Below, piece after piece: positions 53,733 to 62,910 of a stretch of 64,000 bases of DNA. The stretch comes from Tabrizicola sp. (GTDB lineage: Bacteria; Pseudomonadota; Alphaproteobacteria; Rhodobacterales; Rhodobacteraceae). Every line of letters starts with the position of its first letter. The first letter of the stretch is position 1. The position numbers were made by a program, and so were the translations under genes. Below the pieces are notes generated by a model. It saw only the letters and a program-made list of their open reading frames with translations, ran no database searches and was not told the DNA's origin. The DNA lies in contig JALOTD010000031.1 of the NCBI GenBank assembly GCA_025458105.1, forward strand, positions 1 to 64,000, written 5' to 3'.

Positions 53733-53761
53733 CTTATCGCCGAAGGACCGCTCAGCGTCAA
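53733..53761 (-). promoter_or_regulatory. sigma-70 promoter of rplM-rpsI
   Basis: On the minus strand TTGACG (53756-53761) is followed, after exactly 17 bases, by GATAAG (53733-53738). These are near-consensus -35 and -10 elements. They lie about 55-85 bases upstream of the rplM start codon. Confidence 0.65.
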
Positions 53762-53955
53762 GCGCCAGAAGCGACATTAAATCATTAAAAATCAGTGCCT
53801 TGCAACAACGGTATCCCAATACCCCAAACTCTCGCCTTTCTCTCCCGCGAATATCCTACGGGGGTGCGGGGGTGGGAAACCCCGGTGTTCCCGAGCCGGT
53901 TGGCCGGAACGGCCAGAGGCGAGACAAAGGCTTGCGCCAAAGGCGCTCAATCTGA

Positions 53956-54744
53956 TTACCGCAGTTTCGGCGGGCGCGAGGGGTCCATTCCAGGCGCAGC
54001 GGGGGCTAGATCCTGTACCTCCGGTGCAAGCAGATCGAAACGCAGCGCAACCCGGGCCATGGCCGCCACCACCGGGTCGCTGCTGGCCAGGAAAACCACG
54101 TCCAGCTCGCCCGCCTCGATGCCGGAAAAGACCAGCGCCTCGTTCATCGCCCGGGCCAATGCGCCTTCGGCCCCATCGGACGCATCGAGCAGTGCCAGAA
54201 GATGCCCCCGGCGCCCCCCCGCATAGACAACGCCCGCCAGGAGGGCCGCCACCGCAAGCCCCCCTGCCCGCGCGAGCTTGGCATCCAGCGCCGCGATCAC
54301 CGCTTCGGGGACGGCGGGCGCGGTGAACTCCTGCGGCATGGCCTCAACCTCCTCCGGTCCGCCGTCCAGCGTCTCGGCCAGCCAGTCCATCGCCTCAGGC
54401 GGCAAGAGCATCGACGAAGGCGCGACACCCAGATTCACCCCCATCCCGATCCCCTGCCCCTTCAGAAGGCCCGCGATCACCCGGCCCGGCAGCGCAGCGT
54501 AGGGCGCGATCCCGCCGGTAAAGCTGGCAAGCCGCTCCTCTCGGTCAAAGACCAGGACAACGGGGCCATCCTCAAGCTCGAACACCTTGGGTTCGACCGT
54601 CTCGCCCATGGCCTCACGCTCAAGAAGCAGGACCATCTCGCCATCGGCCAGCCGCTCGAAGAACCGCAGGCGCAGCGCTTCGTTTTCGGGGTCGGCCGAG
54701 ACCGCCGCATGAGCAGCATCGAGCAGGGTCACGACATCAGTCAT
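53956..54744 (-). CDS. SseB family protein
   Basis: A 262-residue soluble protein. The N-terminal domain has the SseB layout: LRLRFFERLADGEMVLLLER, a FELEDGPVVLVFDREERLAS strand pair and FTGGIAPYAALPGRVIAGLL. The C-terminal domain corresponds to SseB_C. The family is of unclear function. It is encoded immediately downstream of, and overlapping, the uracil-DNA glycosylase-like gene. About 136 bases between it and rplM hold no gene. Confidence 0.8.
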   Translation of the reverse strand: MTDVVTLLDAAHAAVSADPENEALRLRFFERLADGEMVLLLEREAMGETVEPKVFELEDGPVVLVFDREERLASFTGGIAPYAALPGRVIAGLLKGQGIGMGVNLGVAPSSMLLPPEAMDWLAETLDGGPEEVEAMPQEFTAPAVPEAVIAALDAKLARAGGLAVAALLAGVVYAGGRRGHLLALLDASDGAEGALARAMNEALVFSGIEAGELDVVFLASSDPVVAAMARVALRFDLLAPEVQDLAPAAPGMDPSRPPKLR

Positions 54745-55321
54745 CCATCACCTCCCGCACCCGCTGCCGCAGAACCGGCAGAAGCTCGTCCCCGAACCAG
54801 GGGTTGCGTTTCAGCCATCCCGTATTCCGCCAGGACGGATGCGGCAAGGGAAAGACGCCCCGCGCGGCTGGGGCGCGCCAATCGGCCACGGCGGCGGTCA
54901 CGTCGTGGCGGCCCAGGTGCCAGCGGATCGCCGCGCCGCCCACCAGAAGCGTCAAGCGAATTGGCCCGAGCGCGGCCATCACCTGGCCCCGCCAGGTCGC
55001 AGCACAGACCGGCGGCGGCGGCAGGTCTGCACCTTTTGCGTCATAGCCGGGAAAGCAGAAGGCCATTGGCACGATCGCCACGCGGGAAAGATCATAGAAC
55101 TCGGGTTCGGTCATCCCCAGCCAGTCGCGCAAGCGATCGCCGGACCGGTCAGTAAAGGGCTGCCCGCTGGTATGCACGCGCGCACCCGGAGCCTGACCGG
55201 CGATCAGAAGCCGGGCACCGGGCCGGAACCAGACAACCGGGCGCGGCTGATGAGCGGTGACAGTTCGGGCAAAGGCATCTGCACAAAGACTGCAGGCCCG
55301 GATTTCGGTCGCAAGGTCCAT
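54737..55321 (-). CDS. uracil-DNA glycosylase family protein
   Basis: A 194-residue protein of the uracil-DNA glycosylase superfamily. The motif region LLIAGQAPGARVHTSGQPFT and the SGDRLRDWLG segment are characteristic. The C-terminal PLPHPSWRN supplies the His of the leucine-loop motif. Two cysteines near the N-terminus (ACSLC) may bind an iron-sulfur cluster together with later cysteines, but the set is incomplete. The ATG at 55321 begins at the conserved DLATEIRACS; longer in-frame starts to 55414 are possible. It overlaps SseB by eight bases. Confidence 0.82.
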   Translation of the reverse strand: MDLATEIRACSLCADAFARTVTAHQPRPVVWFRPGARLLIAGQAPGARVHTSGQPFTDRSGDRLRDWLGMTEPEFYDLSRVAIVPMAFCFPGYDAKGADLPPPPVCAATWRGQVMAALGPIRLTLLVGGAAIRWHLGRHDVTAAVADWRAPAARGVFPLPHPSWRNTGWLKRNPWFGDELLPVLRQRVREVMDD

Positions 55322-55424
55322 GCGGGCACGCTGCCCCTGTCCTATGGTCATGGCAAGAGCCGCCCATTGCGGCGAGGCGCAAAGCCGGGTCAGATGGGCC
55401 ATGCTGTCGCGCAAGGCCTAACGC

Positions 55425-56654
55425 ATGTATCGAGTCTCGCCCTTTGTCCCACGGTTCGCCAAAGCCCTTCTAGCCGGAGCGGTTCTGGCCACGCTTTGGG
55501 TCAATCTGGCACCGGCCAGCTATTACGATGCCATCGAGCTTCGGCTGACGGACCTCGACTTGCCGTCCTGGCTTGCTCCGCTGCCGGTTAGCCTGACACC
55601 AATGTCGGTCGTCGCGGATGGGTTGATGGCGCTGTTCTTTGCCTTTGTCGGCAAAGAGCTTTGGGAGGCCCTGGTTCTGGAGCGCGGGGCGCTGCGCGGG
55701 CGGCAGGCGCTGTTGCCGCTCGGGCTTACCTTGGGGGGAATGGTTGGGGCGGCGGGTCTTTGGATCCTTTTGTCCGTGCTGATCGAGACGGCGGAAGAGG
55801 CAGCCTTTGCAACCGGTTGGCAGGTCCCGCTCGGGTCGGATGTCGTCTTGTGCTATCTGTTCGGACGGCGGGTCTTCGGCCCCGGACATCCGGCATTGCA
55901 CCTTCTGCTTCTCGTGACGATTGCCACGGATATTCTGGCGCTCTTGGTCTTGGGGCTGACCGCCACCGCCGCGGCGCTGCGGCCAGTCTGGCTGTTGCTG
56001 CCCCTGCTGGCCGGCGGGGCCGTGTGGCTGGCCATCGGAAGGCCGCGCGCCCATGACGCGCCCGAACGCGAACGGCGAGCCCAGCGCCGGCTATGGCCCT
56101 ATGTGCTGGCGGGGCTCCTTTCCTGGCTGGGCGTCGCGGCCTCGGGCTTGCCACCGGCCCTCGGGCTCTTGCCGGTGATTCCGGCCATCGCGCATGCGGA
56201 CCGCAGTTTCGGGATGTTTGCCGAAGTCGAAGAGGTGCTGCACGACCCGCTGAACCGTCTGGCCAAGGCGGTGGCCTGGCCGGTGACGATGGCCCTGTTC
56301 CTGTTCGGTCTGACCCGGGGCGGCGTCGACCTGTCGGCTTTTGCGGCCACGACATGGGTGGCTCTGCTTTCGGTCTGGGTCGGCCGCCCGCTGGGAATGA
56401 CCGTGCTGGGGCTTGGCTTGGCCGCGACCCTTGGCCTGAGGCTGCCCCATGGGGTAGGTCTGCGCGATGTGCTGGCGATTGCACTGCTTATGGGCGTAGG
56501 CTTTACGCTGCCGATCCTTGCGCTGGACACAGCCCTCCCCGGCGGCGCGATGCAAGAGGCCGCTCGGCTTGGGTTTGCGCTTAGTCTGCTGATCGGCCCT
56601 GCCCTCTGGCTGATCCTGCCCCGACGCGCTGCCGCTGGCCGCACATCCCCGTGA
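55425..56654 (+). CDS. NhaA-type Na+/H+ antiporter family protein
   Basis: A 409-residue membrane protein with about twelve spans. FAKALLAGAVLATLWVNLAP, FFAFVGKELWEALVLERGAL (compare the NhaA GLE-K loop) and GMFAEVEEVLHDPLNRLAKA are NhaA-like. The segment that holds the two essential aspartates in E. coli NhaA (VDD) reads IATDILALL here, with one Asp only. The discontinuous-helix segment reads GSDVVLCYLF. Transport stoichiometry may therefore differ from the electrogenic type. Its function as a Na+/H+ exchanger is likely but unproven. Confidence 0.83.
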   Translation: MYRVSPFVPRFAKALLAGAVLATLWVNLAPASYYDAIELRLTDLDLPSWLAPLPVSLTPMSVVADGLMALFFAFVGKELWEALVLERGALRGRQALLPLGLTLGGMVGAAGLWILLSVLIETAEEAAFATGWQVPLGSDVVLCYLFGRRVFGPGHPALHLLLLVTIATDILALLVLGLTATAAALRPVWLLLPLLAGGAVWLAIGRPRAHDAPERERRAQRRLWPYVLAGLLSWLGVAASGLPPALGLLPVIPAIAHADRSFGMFAEVEEVLHDPLNRLAKAVAWPVTMALFLFGLTRGGVDLSAFAATTWVALLSVWVGRPLGMTVLGLGLAATLGLRLPHGVGLRDVLAIALLMGVGFTLPILALDTALPGGAMQEAARLGFALSLLIGPALWLILPRRAAAGRTSP

Positions 56655-56777
56655 CCGGCACGGCAATTCCGTGCCCGCGAACTGCAACAGCCCTTTTGCC
56701 GCCACAAACCGGATGTTAACCCTGTCGTACTAGACGGAACGTCGGGCCGCATCGGATGGCCCTGGGCGAAGGCGGCG

Positions 56778-57431
56778 ATGATCGAGTTTCAGGGCGTATC
56801 CAAGTCCTACTGGACCGGCACACGGCGGAAGGTCATCCTTGACCGCGCGTCCTTTCGGGTGGAACTGGGCAATTCCCTTGGTATCCTGGCCGAAAACGGC
56901 GCGGGCAAGACCACGATCATCAACATGATGGCGGGCCTCGAAAAGCCTGATGAAGGGCGGATCATCAAGACCTCGCGCGTGTCCTTTCCGCTGGGTTTCA
57001 TGGGCGGGGTGAACAACAAGCACTCTGCCAAGGAAAACTGCCGCTACATCGCCCGGCTTTACGGCCTTGACCCCGATTATGTCGAAAGCTTCTGCCGTTG
57101 GGTCTGCGGTCTTGGCGAATACTTCGACATGCCGCTGGCGACCTATTCCTCCGGCATGCGGTCGCGGTTTTCCTTTTCGCTTCTCCTGTCGATCGAGTTC
57201 GACATCTACCTGATCGACGAGGGCATGCCGTCCAGCTCGGATGTCGAGTTCAACCGCAAGGCCGGCAATGTGCTTAAAGAACGGCTTAAGAATGCTACGG
57301 TAATCATCGTGTCGCACCAGGCCGCAACGCTTGAACGATTCTGCCGGTCGGCAGCCGTGTTGCGGAATGGTCAATTGTACCAGTTCGACACTCTAGAGGA
57401 AGCGAGACGCCTTTATGACTACCACACCTAG
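56778..57431 (+). CDS. kpsT: capsular polysaccharide export ATPase KpsT
   Basis: The 217-residue ATP-binding subunit of a capsule ABC exporter. Walker A is GILAENGAGKTTIIN, the short signature is TYSSGMRSRFSF, Walker B is IYLIDEGMPSSSD, and the H-loop is VIIVSHQ. The size and the GMRSRF form are typical of the KpsT/Wzt class. The permease gene kpsM is not in the window. The kpsE start lies inside its 3' end. Confidence 0.93.
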   Translation: MIEFQGVSKSYWTGTRRKVILDRASFRVELGNSLGILAENGAGKTTIINMMAGLEKPDEGRIIKTSRVSFPLGFMGGVNNKHSAKENCRYIARLYGLDPDYVESFCRWVCGLGEYFDMPLATYSSGMRSRFSFSLLLSIEFDIYLIDEGMPSSSDVEFNRKAGNVLKERLKNATVIIVSHQAATLERFCRSAAVLRNGQLYQFDTLEEARRLYDYHT

Positions 57432-59073
57432 GGCCGCACGCTTTTTCCTGCGCCGGGTTGAGCGTCCAGCCCTTCCCGCTGGACCTGCGGACGACATGCC
57501 CTTTGCCTCGACGGATGACGGTTTCGGTTCGCTCGACTTTCGACGCCCCGCCGACAAGGCACCGGGCCCGGCGCCGCAGGCAGCCGCGCAGCCGGCGCCT
57601 TCCCAGGATGACCCTGACGATGCGGCAATTGCCGCCATTGCGGCCGAAGGTCTGACCGGCCGCCAGTTGCGGCGCGCCCGGCTGGTGGCGCAGTCCCGCG
57701 GGCTGACACCTCGGTCTGATCTCGACGCCGTACTTCAGCTGCGGCGCGCGGGCCTTGATCCGTTCACCGGCGCCCCCGCGCTAGAGGCCGTGGCCCCGCC
57801 GCCTGTCTCAACTGCCGAGCCCAGCCGCGACCTGGCCCGCCTGCCCGGCGACCAGGTGCAGCTGCCCCAGCGGGCGCGGCCCATCGCCGTGCCTTCGCCC
57901 GAACAGAAGGCCGAGGTCAATCAGGCGGCCGAGATCATGCGGATGCAGCAGGATATCGCGCGCCGCCGCCGTCGCCGTCTTGCCCTGCTTGCGGCGCGGA
58001 TGCTGGCCTTCGTGCTGCTGCCGACCTTTCTGGCTGGCTGGTATTTCTACCAGGTGGCCACCCCGATGTACGCCACCAAGGCCGAGTTCGTGATCCAGCA
58101 CGCAGGTCCAAGCAGCGGCAGCACCGGGGGCCTGGGTGGTCTGTTTTCAGGGACGGGTCTGGCAACTTCCCAGGATTCGATTGCCGTGCAAGGCTATCTG
58201 CAATCTCGCGAAGCGATGATGCGGCTGGAAAGCGACCTCGGCTTCAAAGAGCATTTCCAGAACCCGGCCATCGACGATCTGCAGCGCCTTCCACCGGATG
58301 CAAGCATGGAAGACGCCTACAGTCTGTACAAACGCTATGTGAAGATCTCGTATGACTCGTCCGAGGGCATTGTCCGGATGGAAGTGATCGCCACCGATCC
58401 GGCCGTCGCCAGCGGATGGGCGAAACAGTTGGTCAGCTATGCCGAGGAACAGGTTGATCACCTGACCCAGCGCTTGCGCGCAGACCAGATGCGCGACGCG
58501 CAGGCCGGCTATGACGAGGCGCAGGCCAATCTGGCCACCTCGCAAGCCCGCCTGATCGAACTGCAGGAACGCTTCAAGGTGATCTCGTCGGAAACCGAGG
58601 TCGGCCTGATCACCTCGCAGATCGCAACCCTGGAGCAGCAGATCAGCCAGGAACGGCTGTCGCTTGCCCAGATGGAAGCGAACTCGAACCCGAACCAGGC
58701 CAGAATGGAGCCCGTCAAGCGCCGCATCGCCACGCTGGAAAGTGAAATCGCCATCCTGCGAAACAAGCTGACCGAGGGGACCGAAAGCGAGACGAGCCTT
58801 GCCCAGGTGCAGGGGGAGTTGCTGGTGGCGCAGGCTGATCTGCAGACCCGCCAGATGATGCTGGCTCAGTCGCTGCAGTCGATGGAAACCTCACGGATCG
58901 AGGCCAACCGCCAGGTGCGCTATCTGTCCCTGTCGGTCAGCCCGGTCCCGACCGATGAACCGGCCTATCCCCGCGCTTTCGAGAACACCATGGTCACGAT
59001 GTTGATCCTTCTAGGGATTTACCTCATGGTCTCGATGACGGTTGCCATCCTGCGTGAGCAGGTGACCGCCTGA
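57415..59073 (+). CDS. kpsE: capsule polysaccharide export inner-membrane protein KpsE, extended
   Basis: A 552-residue Wzz-like polysaccharide co-polymerase / export adaptor. A variable, Pro/Ala/Arg-rich N-terminal extension of about 180 residues precedes the first span (RMLAFVLLPTFLAGWYFYQV). The periplasmic domain has GPSSGSTGGLGGLFSGTGLA and long coiled-coil stretches (ARLIELQERFKVISSETEV), and a second span lies near the C-terminus (TMVTMLILLGIYLMVSMTVA). It links the inner-membrane ABC exporter to the outer-membrane pore. It overlaps kpsT by 17 bases; kdsA follows. Confidence 0.92.
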   Translation: MTTTPRAARFFLRRVERPALPAGPADDMPFASTDDGFGSLDFRRPADKAPGPAPQAAAQPAPSQDDPDDAAIAAIAAEGLTGRQLRRARLVAQSRGLTPRSDLDAVLQLRRAGLDPFTGAPALEAVAPPPVSTAEPSRDLARLPGDQVQLPQRARPIAVPSPEQKAEVNQAAEIMRMQQDIARRRRRRLALLAARMLAFVLLPTFLAGWYFYQVATPMYATKAEFVIQHAGPSSGSTGGLGGLFSGTGLATSQDSIAVQGYLQSREAMMRLESDLGFKEHFQNPAIDDLQRLPPDASMEDAYSLYKRYVKISYDSSEGIVRMEVIATDPAVASGWAKQLVSYAEEQVDHLTQRLRADQMRDAQAGYDEAQANLATSQARLIELQERFKVISSETEVGLITSQIATLEQQISQERLSLAQMEANSNPNQARMEPVKRRIATLESEIAILRNKLTEGTESETSLAQVQGELLVAQADLQTRQMMLAQSLQSMETSRIEANRQVRYLSLSVSPVPTDEPAYPRAFENTMVTMLILLGIYLMVSMTVAILREQVTA

Positions 59074-59094
59074 TACCGGACCATCGGAGTAAGC

Positions 59095-59925
59095 ATGAAG
59101 ACTGTCTCCATCGGCGCGTTGCGCGTCGGAAACGACTTGCCGCTTCTGGTGATCGCGGGGCCCTGCCAGCTGGAAAGCCTGGACCACGCCCAGATGATCG
59201 CGGGGGCAATGGCCGAGGCCTGTCACGCCGCGGGCGCGCAGTTCGTGTTCAAGGCCAGCTATGACAAGGCCAACCGCACCTCTTTGACCGGCAAACGCGG
59301 CTTGGGGATGGAGGCCGGGCTGAAGGTGCTCGCCGCCGTCCGGGCGATGGGCCTGCCGGTCCTGACAGATGTGCATGATGCAGGGCAAGCGCGCGAGGCC
59401 GCGACAGTCGTCGATGTCATCCAGATCCCCGCCTTCCTGTGCCGCCAGACCGATCTTCTCTTGGCAGCGGGCGAAACCGGGGCCGTGGTCAATGTCAAGA
59501 AGGGCCAGTTCCTGGCTCCCTGGGACATGGCGAATGTGGCGGCCAAGGTGGCCAGCACGGGGAATGAGCGCATTCTGCTGACCGAACGCGGGGTCAGCTT
59601 TGGCTACAACACTCTGGTGGCGGACATGCGCGCGCTGCCGATCATGGCGAGGACCGGCTATCCGGTCATCATGGACGCGACCCATTCGGTGCAGCAGCCG
59701 GGCGGCCAAGGCTCCAGTTCGGGTGGCCAGCGCGAATTCGCCCCAGTCATGGCCCGCGCAGCGGTGGCTTTGGGCATTGCCGGGGTGTTCATCGAAACCC
59801 ACGAAGACCCCGACCGCGCACCGTCGGACGGGCCGAACATGATCCCGCTGGCCCAGATGCCCGCGCTGGTCGCCAGCCTGATGGCCTTCGACCGGCTGGC
59901 CAAGGCCGACCCGCTGCGCGTTTGA
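59095..59925 (+). CDS. kdsA: 3-deoxy-8-phosphooctulonate synthase
   Basis: Makes KDO-8-phosphate from arabinose-5-phosphate and phosphoenolpyruvate. KDO is the inner-core lipopolysaccharide sugar and the linker of group 2 type capsules. The 276-residue barrel carries VIAGPCQLES, FKASYDKANRTS, GLPVLTDVHD and NVKKGQFLAPWDM and ends in the DGPNMIPL segment. It is 21 bases after kpsE, which fits a role in capsule synthesis beside its housekeeping role. A palindromic sequence follows. Confidence 0.96.
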   Translation: MKTVSIGALRVGNDLPLLVIAGPCQLESLDHAQMIAGAMAEACHAAGAQFVFKASYDKANRTSLTGKRGLGMEAGLKVLAAVRAMGLPVLTDVHDAGQAREAATVVDVIQIPAFLCRQTDLLLAAGETGAVVNVKKGQFLAPWDMANVAAKVASTGNERILLTERGVSFGYNTLVADMRALPIMARTGYPVIMDATHSVQQPGGQGSSSGGQREFAPVMARAAVALGIAGVFIETHEDPDRAPSDGPNMIPLAQMPALVASLMAFDRLAKADPLRV

Positions 59926-59947
59926 ATCCCCGTGCTCTTCTGCCCGA

Positions 59948-59957
59948 CCACGCGTGG
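59948..59957. repeat. CCACGCGTGG palindrome between convergent genes
   Basis: This 10-bp palindrome with partly symmetric flanks is related to the longer palindromes at 5601 and 45877. It lies 23 bases after the kdsA stop and before the convergent BaiN-like gene stop (59964). It is a probable shared 3' end, weakly supported. Confidence 0.35.
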
Positions 59958-59963
59958 ACAGTC

Positions 59964-61139
59964 CTAGACCGCCTGCCCCGCCGCCCAACCCGAGGACCAG
60001 GCCCACTGAAAGTTATAGCCCCCCAGCCAACCGGTCACATCCACGACCTCGCCCACAAAGTATAGCCCCGGCACGCCCTTCGCTTCCATCGTCCGGCCGT
60101 CAAGCGCCCGCGTATCGACCCCGCCCAGCGTCACCTCGGCCGTTCGGTAGCCCTCTGAGCCCACCGGGACCAGCCGCCAGTCCGTGAGACCCTCCGCCAC
60201 CCGATCCAGCGCGGCGCCGGAATACTCTGCCATCGGCCCGGTTCGGCCCAGCGTTCCCTCAAGATGACGGGCAAGCCGTTCAGGGAACCATGCCCCCAGC
60301 ACGGTCCGCAGCTGCGCCCGGCCCTGCGCGGCCTTTGCTGCCCGAAGCTCGGCAGCCGCATCCCGCCCCGGCAGAAGATTGACGTGAACCGCCTCACCCT
60401 CGCGCCAATAGCTGGAGATCTGCAGGACAGCCGGGCCGGACAGCCCGCGATGGGTGAAGAGCATCGCCTCATCGAAACCCTGCCGCCCGCAGGACAGGCG
60501 GCCCGGCACGGCCAGACCGGCCAGAGGGCGCATCCAGGCCAGTTCCTGCTCGGCAAAGGTCAGAGGCACAAGCGCGGGCCGCGTCTCGACGATGGGCAGG
60601 CCAAAGCTTTCAGCCACGCGGTAGCCATAGCCCGTTGCCCCCATCTTCGGGATCGACTTGCCCCCGGTGGCCACGATCACCGCCCTGCCCGTCTGCACAC
60701 CGCGCGCGGTGTCGACCTCGAACCCCGTCGCCGATCGCCGGACGTCTCCCAGCGCACACCCCAGCCAAAGGGCGCCTCCGGCCCGGGCCAGGTCCTTTGT
60801 CAGCATGTCGACGATCTGGCTGGCCGAACCGTCGCAAAAGAGCTGCCCCAGCGTCTTTTCGTGCCAGGCAATCCCCGCCGCATCGACCCGCGCGATGAAA
60901 TCCCATTGGGTGAAGCGTTTCAGCGCCGACAGGGCAAATCGTGGATTTTGCGACAGGAACCGGTCCGGCGCGATGCCGAGATTGGTGAAGTTGCAGCGCC
61001 CCCCACCGGAAATCCGGATCTTTTCACCGGGCTTTTCCGCATGATCGATGACAAGAACCCGCCGACCGCGGCGCGCGGCTTCAATCCCGGCCATCAGACC
61101 AGCCGCCCCGGCCCCCAGAATGATCACGTCCCATTGCAC
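59964..61139 (-). CDS. BaiN/YhiN (HI0933) family NAD(P)/FAD-dependent oxidoreductase
   Basis: A 391-residue flavoprotein. The N-terminal FAD dinucleotide fold is VIILGAGAAGLMAGIEAARRG. The family motif KIRISGGGRCNFTN, the ATGGKSIPKMGATG segment and the C-terminal FVGEVVDVTGWLGGYNFQWA are all intact. Members are conserved and implicated in reductive or 7-dehydroxylation chemistry, but the substrate here is unknown. It is convergent with kdsA. A tRNA gene lies beyond its start on the other strand. Confidence 0.92.
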   Translation of the reverse strand: MQWDVIILGAGAAGLMAGIEAARRGRRVLVIDHAEKPGEKIRISGGGRCNFTNLGIAPDRFLSQNPRFALSALKRFTQWDFIARVDAAGIAWHEKTLGQLFCDGSASQIVDMLTKDLARAGGALWLGCALGDVRRSATGFEVDTARGVQTGRAVIVATGGKSIPKMGATGYGYRVAESFGLPIVETRPALVPLTFAEQELAWMRPLAGLAVPGRLSCGRQGFDEAMLFTHRGLSGPAVLQISSYWREGEAVHVNLLPGRDAAAELRAAKAAQGRAQLRTVLGAWFPERLARHLEGTLGRTGPMAEYSGAALDRVAEGLTDWRLVPVGSEGYRTAEVTLGGVDTRALDGRTMEAKGVPGLYFVGEVVDVTGWLGGYNFQWAWSSGWAAGQAV

Positions 61140-61240
61140 GCCCCCGTCCTAGCGAGGCATTTCTGACGCGGCAAGCGCGGAAAAAGCCGCAACTCCCCCT
61201 TGCAGGCCCCCGACCGCTTCGCTAAACACCGCCGCACGGT

Positions 61241-61315
61241 TGGGGCGTCGCCAAGCGGTAAGGCAGCGGTTTTTGGTACCGCCATACCTAGGTTCGAATC
61301 CTAGCGCCCCAGCCA
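61241..61315 (+). tRNA. tRNA-Gln (anticodon TTG), CCA encoded
   Basis: Acceptor TGGGGCG pairs with CGCCCCA, followed by G and an encoded CCA. The D-arm is GCC...GGC. The anticodon arm is GCGGT-TTTTGGT-ACCGC with TTG at the decoding position, and the T-arm is CTAGG-TTCGAAT-CCTAG. The cloverleaf is complete at 75 bases including CCA. Confidence 0.97.
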
Positions 61316-61350
61316 ACCCTCCTTTTTTCCGGCACTTCGGAGAGCGCGCC

Positions 61351-61800
61351 TTGACCCTTCGCCCGATCTTCCTTGCCGCCCTCCTGCCGCTGAGTGCCTG
61401 TGTCGGTGGCAAAACGACAATGCAGTTCTATCCGCTGGACGGGGCCATTGCCGAGGCCGATCCGACGACCGTGATTGAAGCGACGATGGAGAACGTGTCG
61501 GGCACCTCGGGTCCCTTGACCTTCCGCCTGCCGGACCGGGTCAGGTGCGAAGGCACCTGGTCGTCCCTGACGCCCAAGACGGTTTCGCGCACCAAGGGCC
61601 TGTCGCTGACCTGGAAGAAGACCGGAGGAGAACTCGGTGGCGAGACGCGCACCGAAGCGCGGGTGAATGACGGCGAGCTTTATGCGGTCTGTTCGGACGG
61701 GCGCCGGGTGCAGGGGACCTTTGTCATCGGGTCGGGCACTGCCAGCGGCACGGGCAGCGCCTCGGACACCATGGGCAACGTCTACAAGCTCTTGTTCTGA
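61351..61800 (+). CDS. hypothetical lipoprotein
   Basis: A 149-residue protein from a TTG start at 61351, preceded by GGAGAG. It opens with a lipoprotein signal (TLRPIFLAALLPLSAC) whose lipobox LSAC puts the lipidated Cys at about residue 17. The open frame extending upstream runs through the tRNA gene and cannot be the true start. The mature domain is beta-rich (MQFYPLDGAIAEADPTTVIE, GEGT-like RCEGTWSSLTPKTVSRTKGL) and ends in NVYKLLF. I recognise no characterised family. Confidence 0.75.
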   Translation: MTLRPIFLAALLPLSACVGGKTTMQFYPLDGAIAEADPTTVIEATMENVSGTSGPLTFRLPDRVRCEGTWSSLTPKTVSRTKGLSLTWKKTGGELGGETRTEARVNDGELYAVCSDGRRVQGTFVIGSGTASGTGSASDTMGNVYKLLF

Positions 61801-62910
61801 TCAGCGCCCGGCCAGGGCCTCGGCCAGAACAGCGCGGACCGCCTCACCGGGAACGTCATCGGCCACGAAAGCCTGACCGATCTCGCGCGCCAGGATAAAG
61901 CGCAGGCGACCGTCGATCACCTTCTTGTCCTGCCCCATCAGGGCAACCAGCGCCTCGGCATTCGGCAGATCGCCGGGGATATCCGCCAGATCGACCTTCA
62001 TCCCCATGTCGCGCAGGTGCGACCGCACGCGGCTTGGCTCCTCTTGCGCGCACATACCGAGCCGCGCGGACAGTTGAAAGGCCAGGGCGCAGCCTATCGC
62101 CACGCCTTCGCCATGCAGAAGCCGGTCGGAATAGCCCGTCGCCTTTTCAAGGGCATGACAGAAGGTATGACCCAGGTTCAGAAGCGCGCGGTCGCCTTCT
62201 TCGGTCTCATCCCGCGCAACGATGTCGGCCTTCATCTGAACCGACCGGGTCACCGCATGCAGACGAGCCGCGCGGTCGCCGCGGCGAAGCGCCGGGCCAT
62301 GCCGTTCCAGCCAGTCGAAAAACCCCGCGTCGCCCAGAAGACCGTATTTCACGACCTCGCCATAGCCGGAGAGGAAGTCACGGTCAGGCAGAGTATCCAG
62401 AACGCCGATATCGGCCAGAACCAGGCTTGGCTGGTGAAAGGCCCCGACCAGGTTCTTGCCTTGCGCCGTGTTGATTCCTGTCTTGCCGCCGACCGAACTG
62501 TCCACCTGCGCCAGAAGCGTCGTAGGTATCTGCACGAAGCGGACGCCCCGGCGCAGGATGGCCGAGGCAAAGCCGACCAGATCGCCGATCACCCCGCCAC
62601 CCAGTGCCACGACAAGATCCTTGCGCTCGACCTTCGCCTCCAAAAGCCATTCCGTCGCACGGGCAAGCTGCTCCCACCCTTTCGTCGCCTCTCCCGGTGG
62701 CAGGGCCAGGGCGGTGACGGCAATGCCTTGTTCGGTCAGGGCCTGGGTCAAGGCCGCGAGATGCGTGGTGGCAACCGTCTCATCGGTGATTACGGCGACC
62801 CGTTTGCGGCGCAGAAGCGGGGCGATCTCCGCGCCGGCGCAGTGCAGCAACCCTTCGCCGATCCGCACCTCATACGAGCGGTCGCCCAGGTCTACGGCTA
62901 CGGTATTCAC
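61801..62910 (-). CDS. aroB: 3-dehydroquinate synthase
   Basis: The second shikimate-pathway step, converting DAHP to 3-dehydroquinate with NAD+ and a divalent metal. The 369-residue form from GTG 62910 overlaps the aroK stop by four bases (GTGA). VAVITDETVA and the NAD-binding VVALGGGVIGDLVGFASAIL are present, as are KTGINTAQGKNLVGAF and the metal-binding DRALLNLGHTFCHALE with HGEGVAIG. The alternative GTG at 62925 would add five residues. Confidence 0.96.
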   Translation of the reverse strand: MNTVAVDLGDRSYEVRIGEGLLHCAGAEIAPLLRRKRVAVITDETVATTHLAALTQALTEQGIAVTALALPPGEATKGWEQLARATEWLLEAKVERKDLVVALGGGVIGDLVGFASAILRRGVRFVQIPTTLLAQVDSSVGGKTGINTAQGKNLVGAFHQPSLVLADIGVLDTLPDRDFLSGYGEVVKYGLLGDAGFFDWLERHGPALRRGDRAARLHAVTRSVQMKADIVARDETEEGDRALLNLGHTFCHALEKATGYSDRLLHGEGVAIGCALAFQLSARLGMCAQEEPSRVRSHLRDMGMKVDLADIPGDLPNAEALVALMGQDKKVIDGRLRFILAREIGQAFVADDVPGEAVRAVLAEALAGR

